A stretch of DNA of 64,000 bases from Streptomyces hokutonensis (GTDB lineage Bacteria; Actinomycetota; Actinomycetes; Streptomycetales; Streptomycetaceae). A program made the translations under genes and the position numbers. Below, piece by piece: positions 7,970-16,128 of the stretch. The stretch is taken from positions 62,001 to 126,000 of the forward strand of contig NZ_BARG01000063.1 of NCBI RefSeq assembly GCF_000376565.1. The letters run 5' to 3'. How positions within the stretch are numbered: position 1 is the first letter of the stretch; every line of letters starts with the position of its first letter. A model generated the notes under the pieces. It saw nothing but the letters and a program-made list of their open reading frames with translations, searched no databases and was not told where the DNA came from.

Positions 7970-8602
7970 TCAGCTCTCCGTGCGCGGGAAGGTCACCTCG
8001 ACCCTGCGGTTCTTCTTGCGGCCGGCCTCCGTGGAGTTGTCGGCGATCGGGTACTGCTCGCCGTAGCCGCGTACTTCGAAGGTGATGTTCGGGTCGTTCA
8101 GGTCCGCGTCCAGGACGGCCTGTACGGCGTCGGCGCGCTGCTTGGAGAGGACGTCGCCGTGGGCCGAGGAGCCGAGGTTGTCGGTGAAGCCGAAGACGCG
8201 GACCGTGGTCGCGTTCTGCTTCTTGATCTCCGCGGCGATCGCGTCGATACGGGACTTCGACGCGGCGCTCAGTTTCGCGCTGTCCTTGCTGAAGAGGACC
8301 TCGGCCTGGAGGGCGAAGGTGACGTCCGAGTTGGTGTCCTCGCGGCGTTCCTCGCCGCCCTGGTCCTCCACGACGGACTTGATGTCCAGGACCTTCGGGG
8401 CGGCGAGCGTGGCGCCTTCGGGGAGCTTCAGGTCTGGGTCGTTCGGGTCGACCTGCACGGGGGCGGAGGCGGAGGCCTCGGTGCCCGGGGGAACGCTGGG
8501 GCTCGGGGTGTCGGCGTGGGCCGTCACCGCGCCGACGAGGTTCGCGGCGACCATGAGGGTGGCGGCGGTGACGACGAGGGGGAGGCGGAGAGTGGTGGTC
8601 AC
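7970..8602 (-). CDS. OmpA/MotB C-terminal domain protein of the Tad locus, secreted
   Basis: A 210-residue protein with a signal peptide (hydrophobic residues 8-27, likely cut after the AHA at 28-30), a Pro/Ser-rich stretch and an OmpA-like peptidoglycan-binding domain from about 90. Landmarks are EVLFSKDSAKLSAASKSRI, VFGFTDNLGSS and the C-terminal RRVEVTF. In Gram-negative bacteria the domain holds outer-membrane proteins to peptidoglycan. Here it probably anchors an envelope part of the Flp pilus or secretion channel to the cell wall. The GTG start has GTGAGG upstream. The gene follows the lipoprotein gene after seven bases. Confidence 0.85.
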   Translation of the reverse strand: MTTTLRLPLVVTAATLMVAANLVGAVTAHADTPSPSVPPGTEASASAPVQVDPNDPDLKLPEGATLAAPKVLDIKSVVEDQGGEERREDTNSDVTFALQAEVLFSKDSAKLSAASKSRIDAIAAEIKKQNATTVRVFGFTDNLGSSAHGDVLSKQRADAVQAVLDADLNDPNITFEVRGYGEQYPIADNSTEAGRKKNRRVEVTFPRTES

Positions 8603-8609
8603 TGTGGCC

Positions 8610-9194
8610 TCACCCGGAGATCTTGATGGTGCCGCTGGCGAAGGTGGGCAGTTGCAGGGTGAGTTCGGTGGTGGTCGACGGCGGCGCCGGGAACTGCATG
8701 AAGACCGGGAGGGTCTGACCCGCGTTGAGGGACCCGAAGTCCGTCGTCGTCAGCGGCCGTCCGTCCGTGTCACGCAGCACGTAGTAGCGCTTCTTCGCCG
8801 TGGAGTCCACGAGGGTCGCGCCACCGAGCGACGTACCGTGCCGCAGGATCTCGGTCTCGTCGCCCCGCAACGCCACAGGAATCGCAACGGACTTGTCGCC
8901 GTCGTTCTTGATGACGCCGTTCACGGTGAGGAAACCGCCCGAATCGCGAACGGCGGAGGTGATCTGGAGCAACAGCCCGTCCGGGCCGGTGAGTTCGGCC
9001 AGGGGTGCCTGGGACTGCCCCTCCTGAGCACTCGGCTGGGATCCACTGGTCTTCGAGGGGGACGCCGAAGTATCAGGCTTCTTGGCGTCGTTCCCGCTCC
9101 CGCCGCAGCCGGCCACCCCGAGGGCCAGACCCGCCGCAACGGTCAACGCCACCATCCCCCTGCGGGCCTGCGCAGTGAACCGAATGCTCATCAC
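8610..9194 (-). CDS. Predicted lipoprotein of the Tad locus
   Basis: A 194-residue protein with a lipoprotein signal: hydrophobic TVAAGLALGVAGC with the lipobox cysteine at about residue 30, followed by a GGSG spacer and a Ser/Lys/Gln-rich linker. The remainder (residues 65-194) looks like an all-beta, DUF4352- or Ig-like domain, with FLTVNGVIKNDGDKSVAIPV. Two adjacent ATG codons (9194 and 9191) are possible starts. Function is unknown. Its position between TadG and OmpA-like genes suggests an outer-leaflet component of the pilus system. Confidence 0.75.
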   Translation of the reverse strand: MMSIRFTAQARRGMVALTVAAGLALGVAGCGGSGNDAKKPDTSASPSKTSGSQPSAQEGQSQAPLAELTGPDGLLLQITSAVRDSGGFLTVNGVIKNDGDKSVAIPVALRGDETEILRHGTSLGGATLVDSTAKKRYYVLRDTDGRPLTTTDFGSLNAGQTLPVFMQFPAPPSTTTELTLQLPTFASGTIKISG

Positions 9195-9225
9195 TCTGCT
9201 TCCTTCGTCACTCGTCGTTCGCTTG

Positions 9226-9828
9226 TCAGTCGGCCAGATGGACGTCGAAGAGGTCCTCGGGTCCCGGGAGACCGGTGGGGTCGGTCGGGTCGGGGTCCCA
9301 CTTCCTGCCGTCCTTGCAGGTGAGTTCCGGCAGCACGGTGTCCCCGGTACCGGCGCCGGGGGGTTCGAAGGTGCAGAGCGGCTCGATGACCGCCGCGGCG
9401 GAGGCGTTCGACTTCTTGCCCTCCGTGACGGGGACGATCGACTTTCCCATCGTCTTCCTGGTCTGCACAGTGACGTCGTAGCGCATGCTGAAGGCGTTCG
9501 GGTCGCACCCCGTCACATCGGCGTCGTTCTGGGCCGCGAGCTGGGCGGCCCGTCCGCACCCGCCGAAGTCCACGCCCTTGCCGTCGAAGACGTCCTGCCA
9601 CTTGGTGGGGTCGAGTACGTCGGTCACCCACAAGTCCGCGAGTTGCTTGCGGGTGTCCTGTGCCGCCGCGAGCGCCGCCGCGTCGGCGGCCGTCTGGGCG
9701 CCACTCCGGTTCACGGTGGCCTGGCCGACCGCGAAGTACGCCAACGCAAGGAAGAGCAGACCCCCCACCACCGTGATGTAGATGGGGAAGGCCTGCCCTG
9801 CGTCTCCGTATCGGCGCGGTCGTGTCAG
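9226..9828 (-). CDS. TadG-like pilus assembly protein, probable CTG start
   Basis: About 200 residues. The N-terminus reads TRPRRYGDAGQAFPIYITV followed by one hydrophobic segment and NRSGAQTAADAAALAAAQ, the signature of the TadG-like N-terminal family (AADAAALA). No ATG, GTG or TTG lies in a sensible place: the frame upstream is only the out-of-phase shadow of the Flp gene. A CTG at 9826-9828 overlaps the Flp stop codon as CTGA, exactly where relatives would have GTGA, so CTG is the likely start. The glycine before Gln could be a prepilin cleavage site but Glu at +5 is missing. Expected to sit in the membrane with a large outer domain. Confidence 0.8.
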   Translation of the reverse strand: MTRPRRYGDAGQAFPIYITVVGGLLFLALAYFAVGQATVNRSGAQTAADAAALAAAQDTRKQLADLWVTDVLDPTKWQDVFDGKGVDFGGCGRAAQLAAQNDADVTGCDPNAFSMRYDVTVQTRKTMGKSIVPVTEGKKSNASAAAVIEPLCTFEPPGAGTGDTVLPELTCKDGRKWDPDPTDPTGLPGPEDLFDVHLAD

Positions 9829-10058
9829 CCGCCGACCTGGTTGATCAGACCGGTGATCTTCGTCATGATCGTCGTACCGATGCTGGTACCCGTGATGGCC
9901 AGCACGATCGCCACGACCACCGCGATGATGCCCAGGTACTCCACCGCGGTCTGCCCCTCGTCGCCCGTGCGGCGCCGGACGGCCGCGACGGTCGTGTTCT
10001 TCCAGTTGTTCACGCGGACCTTGGTCGCGACGGCGGTCTTCAGCATCAGGTCGCTCAT
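9825..10058 (-). CDS. flp: Flp family type IVb pilin
   Basis: A 77-residue prepilin. The basic leader of 35 residues ends RRRTGDEG, then the mature chain begins QTAVEY and continues with a 20-residue hydrophobic helix, ending NQVGG. G at -1, E at +5 and Y at +6 form the class III prepilin signal. It should be cut by the prepilin peptidase at 3090-3875 and polymerised by CpaF/TadB/TadC. The ATG at 10058 follows GGAGGGG. Its stop overlaps the TadG-like gene (CTGA). The GGGCCC motif lies 103-126 bases upstream, so the pilin probably has its own strong promoter within the locus. Confidence 0.95.
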   Translation of the reverse strand: MSDLMLKTAVATKVRVNNWKNTTVAAVRRRTGDEGQTAVEYLGIIAVVVAIVLAITGTSIGTTIMTKITGLINQVGG

Positions 10059-10160
10059 GGTGTTCCCCTCCGAGTGACGCGTTACCGGCTTCCTCGTCGC
10101 CGGCGGCGCTTTCGACAGAAGAACGGTATGCCTGAACGGCACCCGTGTCAGAGGGTCCCA

Positions 10161-10184
10161 GGGCCCAATTCCGGGCCCAATCGG
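10161..10184. promoter_or_regulatory. Paired GGGCCC box with GGGCCCA-N-TCGG core (copy 3)
   Basis: GGGCCC at 10161-10166 and 10173-10178, the second continuing AATCGG. It is preceded by a related GGGTCCCA at 10153-10160. It lies between the response regulator stop and the Flp pilin start, 103-126 bases before the latter. Its form matches the copies at 3884-3906 and 7920-7962. Confidence 0.5.
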
Positions 10185-10206
10185 AGTCCCAGCCGTTCAC
10201 CGCGGT

Positions 10207-11076
10207 TCACCCCAGCCCTCGCGTCGAACCCGGTGCCGTGCCGAGCCACTTGGCGGCGGCCTCGGAGCGGCTTGTGCTGTGGAGTTTGGCGAAGATGCGG
10301 TTGATGTGGTTCTTGACGGTCTTCTCGGAGATGAAGCAGGTGGCGGCGATCTGCTGGTTGGTCATGCCGGACGCTATGTGGTCCATGATCTCCGCCTCCC
10401 TCGCGCTCAGTTGGAACCGTGACCTGTCCGGTGTCAACTGTCGCACATTCGGTTGCAGTTGCGAAAGCCCTTTGGGTGAAGTGGGTGACGGCAAGGGTGT
10501 TGACCGTTCCATCGCGTGTGCAGTTGCACTTAGTTGAGGCTCGTATGAGCCCAGGCCTTCAGGTAGTGCGGGGCCAGTCCGTTCCTGGCGCAGCTGGGCC
10601 AGGAGGGCGCCCGCCGCCGACGGGGTGAAGTGGGCCCTGCCCTGTTTGATGTCCCTTACGGCGGCGACCAGTTCGTCGGCCGTGAACTCGCCGTGGACCA
10701 GGTAGCCGCCCGCCCCTCGGCGCAGCGCCTCCTGGACGATCTCCGACTCCCTGCTGTACGTGAGCATCACGACCGGGGCGATCCCCACCAGGTACGGGAG
10801 CGCGGAGATGCCGTCCACTCCCGGCATGCGTACGTCCAGGAGGACCACGTCGGGGCGGTGCAGCCGGGCCGCCTCGTAGGCCTCGCGGCCGTCCGTCGTC
10901 TCCGCCACGACCGTGATGTCCGCGCGGCCCGAGAGGAGTGCCGTGAGGCCGGCCCGGACCACCGGGTTGTCGTCGGCCACCACCACCCGAAGGGGTGAAG
11001 TCGGCGCGGGTTGCGGGAAGTTCGGGAACGGGTTCGGCTGCGGCGCGCCGGGGTGGGGCGTCGTGTGGTCCGGCAT
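10207..11076 (-). CDS. NarL/LuxR-family response regulator of the Tad locus
   Basis: A 289-residue regulator. The receiver domain (residues 29-150) has the acidic pair in VVVADDNPVVR and the phosphoacceptor D81 in LLDVRMPGVDG. The HTH_LuxR domain (about 222-285) carries LSAREAEIMDHIASGMTNQQIA and SEKTVKNHINRIFAKL. A Pro-rich N-terminal extension of 28 residues and an unusually long linker (165-220) are present. The cognate kinase is the gene just upstream (57 bases between). It is a good candidate to bind the GGGCCC motifs, but that is inference from position alone. Confidence 0.9.
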   Translation of the reverse strand: MPDHTTPHPGAPQPNPFPNFPQPAPTSPLRVVVADDNPVVRAGLTALLSGRADITVVAETTDGREAYEAARLHRPDVVLLDVRMPGVDGISALPYLVGIAPVVMLTYSRESEIVQEALRRGAGGYLVHGEFTADELVAAVRDIKQGRAHFTPSAAGALLAQLRQERTGPALPEGLGSYEPQLSATAHAMERSTPLPSPTSPKGLSQLQPNVRQLTPDRSRFQLSAREAEIMDHIASGMTNQQIAATCFISEKTVKNHINRIFAKLHSTSRSEAAAKWLGTAPGSTRGLG

Positions 11077-11133
11077 GGCTGCCTCCTCTCGGGTCGTCGT
11101 CGTGGTCGTGAGCGTCGTATGCGTGCGTTGTGG

Positions 11134-12852
11134 TTACGTCTTCGCCGTCAGGGCTTCCAGCGGGAGTTCCAGGCGGACTTCCGTGCCTTTGGGGTGGCCG
11201 CCCCGGCCTATGCGGATGCGGGCGCCCACCGATGCCGCCCGCTCCACCATGCCGACAAGGCCGAAATGGCCTGCCCTGCGCAGCTGTTCGAGGGTTGTGC
11301 CGGGAGGGAGGCCGCGGCCGTCGTCGTAGACGCTGATACGGAGCAGGCTGTCGTGGACTCCGGCCCGTACGTCGACCTTGGTGGGGGTCGCGTGGCGGTG
11401 GGCGTTCTCCATCGCCTCCGTCGCGATGGTGAGGAGTTGGCGGGCGACGGCGGGCGGGACGGGTGGTACGCCGTGTTCGCCGGTGGGGCGGTAGGTCGTG
11501 GGCAGGCCGGTTCTGGTGCTGAAGTCCCTTGTGCGGGCGGCCAGTTCGACGAGTACGTCCGTGCCCTCGTCGGGGTCGGACTCGCGGCGCAGGTCCGCCA
11601 GGAGTTCGCGGGACTCCGCGGCGGCCCGGCGGGCGGAGCGGGCCACCAGTTCCGCCTGCTGTTTCACCAGGGTCGGGTCCATGCGGTCCGCGCCGGCCGA
11701 GCCCACCAGGCCGTCCGCCGCGAGGGCCACGCCGTGCAGGGTCTTCGCCACCGAGTCGTGCAACTCGCGGGCCAGGCGGGCCCGTTCGGCTCCTACCGCC
11801 TCCGTTACGGCCAGCCTCGCCTGGACCGTCGTCAACGCCGTCGTCGCTTCGCCGAAGCGGAGCATCAGGTTGCGCAGGGTCACTCCCACCGCGCCCGCGA
11901 TCACGCACAGTCCAGGGAGCAACGAGGCTTCCGCTACGCCCCGGTGGGCGTCGGCCGCTGCCGTCTGTGCCAGGAGCAGGATGACCGCCTGGAGACCGGC
12001 GAAGCAGCCGGCGCCTCGCCAGCCGTAGACGATGCCGGCGAGCAGGGGGGTGCAGACGCTGACGTAGGCGAGGGTGCTGGTGGGGCCGGCGGAGATGAGG
12101 AGCAGGGCGGCGAAGAGGGTGTCCAGGGCGAGGAGGGAGGGGTGGCGGAGGAGGAGGGGGCCGAAGCGTTCCCAGTCCCTGAACAGGACGTAGGAGGCCA
12201 TGAAGGTGACGACGACTGCTGCGCCTACGAGGCGGGTGGCTACGCCGGGGTTGGCGTTGAGGAGGGCGGAGGGGGCGGCGAGGGCGATCATCGCGAGGCG
12301 GAAGCCGAAGACCTGCCTGCACATTGCCTGTAGGGCGCTGATCTGGATGGGGAGGGCCACGACCCGGCCTTCGGCCGGGATCCTGCTCCCACCCGCACCG
12401 CCCGTACTACTTTCGTTGTCGGGTGCGGGTGGCCCCTGCGGGGCGCCCTCGCCGTCGGCGGCCGGCCGTACGCCGTCGGCCGGACGGGCCGCCTTCGGCA
12501 TCCCCGACGCAGCCGGCACCGCCGACACCACCGACCCCGCCGGTCCCACCGACCCCGCCGGCCCCGGTTGCGTCGGCACCCCGGGCAGCCTCGCCCCCGA
12601 GCCCGCGGAACCCGCCGAACCCGCCGAACCCGCCGAGCCAAACGGTCCCCCCGAGCTCGCCGAGCCAACCGGTCCCCCCGGCCCCGCCGGCGTCCACCCC
12701 GGCGGCAGCGCCGGCGTCACCGTCGTCACCGGGATGTCCGTCGCCCCGGACCGCACATGGTCGGGCAGGACGGTTCCCGCCGGTGGAGTCGTGATCTCCG
12801 TCGGCTTCGAGCGCCGTCGTAGTCGTCCCGTTCGTTCCTCCGTCGTCGCCAT
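11134..12852 (-). CDS. Sensor histidine kinase (HisKA_3) of the Tad locus
   Basis: A 572-residue kinase. Residues 1-160 are an unusual Pro/Gly/Ala/Ser-rich cytoplasmic extension with tandem GSA units. About six membrane helices follow (175-330) with no large external loop. The dimerisation/phosphoacceptor motif is ERARLARELHDSVAKTL, and the HATPase_c part has ATEAMENAHRHA, DDGRGLPPG and GHFGLVGMVERA. The ATG at 12852 follows GAGGAG; longer open reading upstream is a shadow of the TadC gene. It should phosphorylate the downstream regulator. With no extracellular sensor domain, the signal is likely sensed in the membrane. Confidence 0.9.
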   Translation of the reverse strand: MATTEERTGRLRRRSKPTEITTPPAGTVLPDHVRSGATDIPVTTVTPALPPGWTPAGPGGPVGSASSGGPFGSAGSAGSAGSAGSGARLPGVPTQPGPAGSVGPAGSVVSAVPAASGMPKAARPADGVRPAADGEGAPQGPPAPDNESSTGGAGGSRIPAEGRVVALPIQISALQAMCRQVFGFRLAMIALAAPSALLNANPGVATRLVGAAVVVTFMASYVLFRDWERFGPLLLRHPSLLALDTLFAALLLISAGPTSTLAYVSVCTPLLAGIVYGWRGAGCFAGLQAVILLLAQTAAADAHRGVAEASLLPGLCVIAGAVGVTLRNLMLRFGEATTALTTVQARLAVTEAVGAERARLARELHDSVAKTLHGVALAADGLVGSAGADRMDPTLVKQQAELVARSARRAAAESRELLADLRRESDPDEGTDVLVELAARTRDFSTRTGLPTTYRPTGEHGVPPVPPAVARQLLTIATEAMENAHRHATPTKVDVRAGVHDSLLRISVYDDGRGLPPGTTLEQLRRAGHFGLVGMVERAASVGARIRIGRGGHPKGTEVRLELPLEALTAKT

Positions 12853-12872
12853 CCGCTCCTCGCCCCCGTCCC

Positions 12873-13763
12873 CTACTTGCCCGTGATCGTGCTGAAGTCC
12901 GTGCCGGAGCCGAGGAGAAGGCCCGCGCCGAGGAGGAGCATCGTGGCCGGGACCATGAACGTGGTGATCATCATGGTGGCCTTGGGCACCGCCCTGGCCG
13001 CCTTCCTCCGCGCGTTCTGCGCGTCCGTGCGCCGCATGTCCTTCGCGAGGGCGACCAGCGTGTCGACGATCGGCGCGCCCAGCTCCTCGCCCTGCTGCAA
13101 CGCCGTGACGAACATGGCGACTTGCTCGCTGTCGTTGCGCCGGCGCAGCTCCGTGAAGGCCGCGCGGCGGCTCATGCCCAGGTCCATCTGGCGGAGCGTG
13201 ATGCGGAGTTCGTCCGCCCAGGGCCCCTCGTACTTCGACGCCACCCGGTCGAGCGCCTGGCGGAAGCCCAGCCCCGCGCTCACCACCACCGCCAGTACGT
13301 CGAGGAAGTCCGGCAGGGTCCGTTCGATCACGTCCTTGCGGATGCGGATCGCCGACCAGATGCCGACCTCCGTCCAGAACGCGCCGAAGGCGAACAGGAT
13401 GATGGCGAGGAGGTAGTTGCCCTTGAGGAGGAAGATCAGGCCGCCGAAGCCGCCCAGGAAGCCGTAGACCGCGCGGCGGGCCGCGTAGCGGTCGATGGTC
13501 AGGCCGCCGGGGTTGCCCGCGAGGTCGATCTTGCGGCGGTACTTGGCCACCTGCTTGGGGCCCATCAGGCGCAGGACCGTCGGGGCGTAGCGCATGCCGA
13601 GTCGGTCGACGAGGGAGTCGACCGCGCCGGTGCGGGTCGCGCCGACCTCCAGTGCGAGGACCAGGTCGGTGGGGAGTTTCGCGTCCGCGCGGTACATGCG
13701 GACGCCAGCGAAGATGCCCCACACGCTGAGGCCCATGACCAGTCCGAGGACGAGTGCCGTCAT
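12873..13763 (-). CDS. tadC: Type II secretion F-family protein, TadC
   Basis: A 296-residue inner-membrane platform protein of the T2SSF family. It has an N-terminal helix (residues 2-20), paired helices around 95-125, the conserved cytoplasmic block RTLPDFLDVLAVVVSAGLG...ALDRVA (residues 149-175), the QQGEELGAPIVDTL block and a C-terminal membrane pair. With TadB it forms the membrane base on which CpaF acts during pilus assembly. The ATG follows a G-rich GAGGGGGG site. It lies 14 bases after TadB, as expected for one transcript. Confidence 0.93.
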   Translation of the reverse strand: MTALVLGLVMGLSVWGIFAGVRMYRADAKLPTDLVLALEVGATRTGAVDSLVDRLGMRYAPTVLRLMGPKQVAKYRRKIDLAGNPGGLTIDRYAARRAVYGFLGGFGGLIFLLKGNYLLAIILFAFGAFWTEVGIWSAIRIRKDVIERTLPDFLDVLAVVVSAGLGFRQALDRVASKYEGPWADELRITLRQMDLGMSRRAAFTELRRRNDSEQVAMFVTALQQGEELGAPIVDTLVALAKDMRRTDAQNARRKAARAVPKATMMITTFMVPATMLLLGAGLLLGSGTDFSTITGK

Positions 13764-13777
13764 CAGGTTCCCCCCTC

Positions 13778-14719
13778 TCAGACGTCGATGCGGGACAGGC
13801 GGCGGATGAGGACGAAGCCGACCGCGTACAGCCCGAACGCGATGATCACGCAGGCCTGGCCGATCGGGGAGCCGGTCATCCGGTCCAGGGCGCCGGGTTT
13901 GACGCCGTTCATCAGGAAGAGGGCGCCCACGCCCATCACCGGAACGGCGTACGAGGTCATGTTGACCTGGGAGAGCTGGGTGCGGACCTCGCGGCGGGTC
14001 TCCTTGCGCTCCTCCAGGGTCTCGGTGAGGTTGCGCAGGGCGCTGACCACCTGGCCGCCGGCGCGATTCGAGAGCACCAATGTCGTTACCAGTACGACCA
14101 GTTCGCGGGACGGGAGGCGGTCCGCCAGTTCGCTCAGCGCGTCGTCCATGGAGGCGCCGACCGCCAACTGGTTGGCCACCTTGGCGAGTTCCTCCCCGGC
14201 CGGCGCCTCCAGCTCCTCCGCCGCCATGCTGATCGAGGTGCGCAGGGCGAGGCCCGCGTGGGTGGCGTTGGCCATGATGCGGGCCAGTTCGGGGAGTTGG
14301 TTGATGAACTTCTCGATGCGTTTCTGGCGCTGCCAGTTGAGGAACTGGATCGCCACGCCGATGCCCAACAGCCCCGCGATCGGGCCGAAGAAGGGCGCCA
14401 GGGAGGCCTGGCCGATCAGCCAGAGGGCGGCCACCGTGGCCAGCATGTAGACGAAGAACTCGCCCGGGGTCATGTCCAACCCGGTTGCCGCCAGCCGCAG
14501 TTCGAGCTTGCGGCCGAGGCGGGTGCGGCGCAGTCTGCGGTCCAGGCCGCGGAAGCGGCGGGCGCGGCCGAGCGGGAGCTGTCCGGTCGACGACAGCCGG
14601 TCGACCAGGGCCGCGCGCTGTGCCCTGCCCGTGGCGTAGGCGTGCACGCCGGCGACACCCAGGACGCAGGTCAGCAGGGTGATGCCGGTGGTGAGCGTGA
14701 CGATCGTCTGGAGATCCAT
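13778..14719 (-). CDS. tadB: Type II secretion F-family protein, TadB
   Basis: A 313-residue T2SSF-family membrane protein with an N-terminal helix (about residues 5-25), a helix pair at 95-125, and the cytoplasmic helical block with INQLPELARIMANATHAGLA and GASMDDALSELADRLPS. Two C-terminal helices end RRLSRIDV. It pairs with TadC to form the platform of the Flp pilus machine. The gene starts 11 bases after the CpaF stop, in the standard cpaF-tadB-tadC order. Confidence 0.93.
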   Translation of the reverse strand: MDLQTIVTLTTGITLLTCVLGVAGVHAYATGRAQRAALVDRLSSTGQLPLGRARRFRGLDRRLRRTRLGRKLELRLAATGLDMTPGEFFVYMLATVAALWLIGQASLAPFFGPIAGLLGIGVAIQFLNWQRQKRIEKFINQLPELARIMANATHAGLALRTSISMAAEELEAPAGEELAKVANQLAVGASMDDALSELADRLPSRELVVLVTTLVLSNRAGGQVVSALRNLTETLEERKETRREVRTQLSQVNMTSYAVPVMGVGALFLMNGVKPGALDRMTGSPIGQACVIIAFGLYAVGFVLIRRLSRIDV

Positions 14720-14730
14720 GGGGTCGGTCC

Positions 14731-16071
14731 CTACCTACTGGCTTCTCTGAGGGCTAGGTGTTCCGTGCTCTGGGCGACGCCGAAGGCCTGCGGCAGGGGC
14801 TGGCTCGCCATGTAGAGGCGGTCGGCGGTGCGGCGCGAGAGCGGGAAGTACTCGAAGACGCCGTAGATCCGGCCGTCGGCGGCGATGGGCTGCGGGCTGA
14901 AGCGGGCGACCGTCGCCAGGCGGTACGGCTCGCTGCCGTGGCTGTCGAGGAGGGCGATCTCGGTGATCCGGCGCGCGCCGTCGGCGAAGCGGGTGAGCTG
15001 GATGATGACGTCGATCGCGCTGTTGATCTGGTCGTGCAGCGCCTCGAAGGGGATCTCTACCTCGGACATGGACGCCAGCGTCTTGAGGCGCATCAGCGCG
15101 TCCTCCGCGCTGTTGGCGTGGACGGTCGCGAGGGAGCCGTCGTGGCCGGTGGACATCGCCTGGAGCATGTCGAGGGACTCACCGCCGCGGACCTCACCGA
15201 CCACGATCCGGTCGGGGCGCATGCGCAGCGAGTTGCGGACCAGGTCGCGGATGGTGACCTGGCCCTTGCCCTCGACGTTCGGCGGGCGGGCCTCCAGCCG
15301 GATCACGTGCGACTGCTGGAGCTGGAGTTCGGCGGAGTCCTCGATGGTGATGATGCGTTCCGTCTCCGGGATCAGGCCGGAGAGGGCGTTGAGGAGGGTC
15401 GTCTTACCGGTGCCCGTGGCGCCCGACACGATGATGTTGAACTTCGCGTGCACCAAACCCGCGAGCAGGTACAGCATGTGCTCGTCCAGCGAGCCGAAGC
15501 CGACCATCTCCTGGAGCGTGAAGGAGCGCGGGAAGCGGCGGATGGTGAGCGTGGCGCCGGTCAACGACAGCGGCGGGATGATGACGTTGACGCGTTCGCC
15601 GGACGGCAGGCGCGCGTCGACCATCGGATTCGACTCGTCCACGCGGCGGTTGACGGTCGACACGATCCGCTCGATGGTCTGCATCAGCTGGTCGTGGGAG
15701 GGGAAGCGCAGCGGCAACTGCTCGACGCGGCCGCCGCGTTCGACGAAGATCGCGTCCGGTCCGTTCACCATGATCTCGGTGATCGACGCGTCTTCGAGGA
15801 GCGGTTCGAGGATGCCGAGGCCGAGCGCCTCGTCGACGACCCGGCGGATCAGCTGCGAGCGCTCGACGGTCGAGAGGACCGGGCCCTCCCGGCTGATGAT
15901 GTGCCCGAGCACCCGTTCCAGGCGGGCCCGTCGCTCGGCGGCGGCCAGCGCGCTCATCTCCGCGAGGTCGATCTCCTCCAGGAGTTTGGCGCGGTACGAG
16001 GCGACCATGTGGCCTTCCTCGCCCCGATGGCCGTTCTCCTCAGGATGGTTGACGCGTTCCCGCAGACCCAT
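14731..16071 (-). CDS. cpaF: CpaF/TadA-family pilus assembly ATPase
   Basis: A 446-residue secretion ATPase. Walker A is GATGTGKTT (about residues 217-225). The Asp box TIEDSAELQLQQ, the His box region GHDGSLATVHANS and a GEVRGGESLDMLQAM segment are all present, and the N-terminal domain has EDASITEIMVNGPDAIF. It powers Flp pilin polymerisation and any secretion through the Tad machine. The ATG at 16071 gives the N-terminus seen in relatives; an internal ATG at 16008 has a better ribosome-binding site (GAGGAAGG), so a slightly shorter protein is possible. Confidence 0.95.
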   Translation of the reverse strand: MGLRERVNHPEENGHRGEEGHMVASYRAKLLEEIDLAEMSALAAAERRARLERVLGHIISREGPVLSTVERSQLIRRVVDEALGLGILEPLLEDASITEIMVNGPDAIFVERGGRVEQLPLRFPSHDQLMQTIERIVSTVNRRVDESNPMVDARLPSGERVNVIIPPLSLTGATLTIRRFPRSFTLQEMVGFGSLDEHMLYLLAGLVHAKFNIIVSGATGTGKTTLLNALSGLIPETERIITIEDSAELQLQQSHVIRLEARPPNVEGKGQVTIRDLVRNSLRMRPDRIVVGEVRGGESLDMLQAMSTGHDGSLATVHANSAEDALMRLKTLASMSEVEIPFEALHDQINSAIDVIIQLTRFADGARRITEIALLDSHGSEPYRLATVARFSPQPIAADGRIYGVFEYFPLSRRTADRLYMASQPLPQAFGVAQSTEHLALREASR

Positions 16072-16128
16072 GAGTGCTGTGCTCCTCGCTCCTTGTTCAG
16101 TCGAGCCGTGTCGTTCAGTCGTGGTGTG

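Noticed and set aside
5193..8066. Long open frame on the plus strand opposite the toxin and immunity genes
   Set aside because: It is a composition artefact of a G+C-rich minus-strand gene: low-complexity Leu/Val/Gly/Arg text, no domain, and it covers two well-supported genes.
10559..12322. Arg/Pro-rich open frame on the minus strand across the regulator and kinase genes
   Set aside because: It has no recognisable fold and lies out of phase over two genes with clear receiver and kinase motifs.
12604..12640. Intergenic satellite repeat
   Set aside because: The 9-base units are in frame within the sensor kinase and code for the Gly/Ser/Ala-rich extension.
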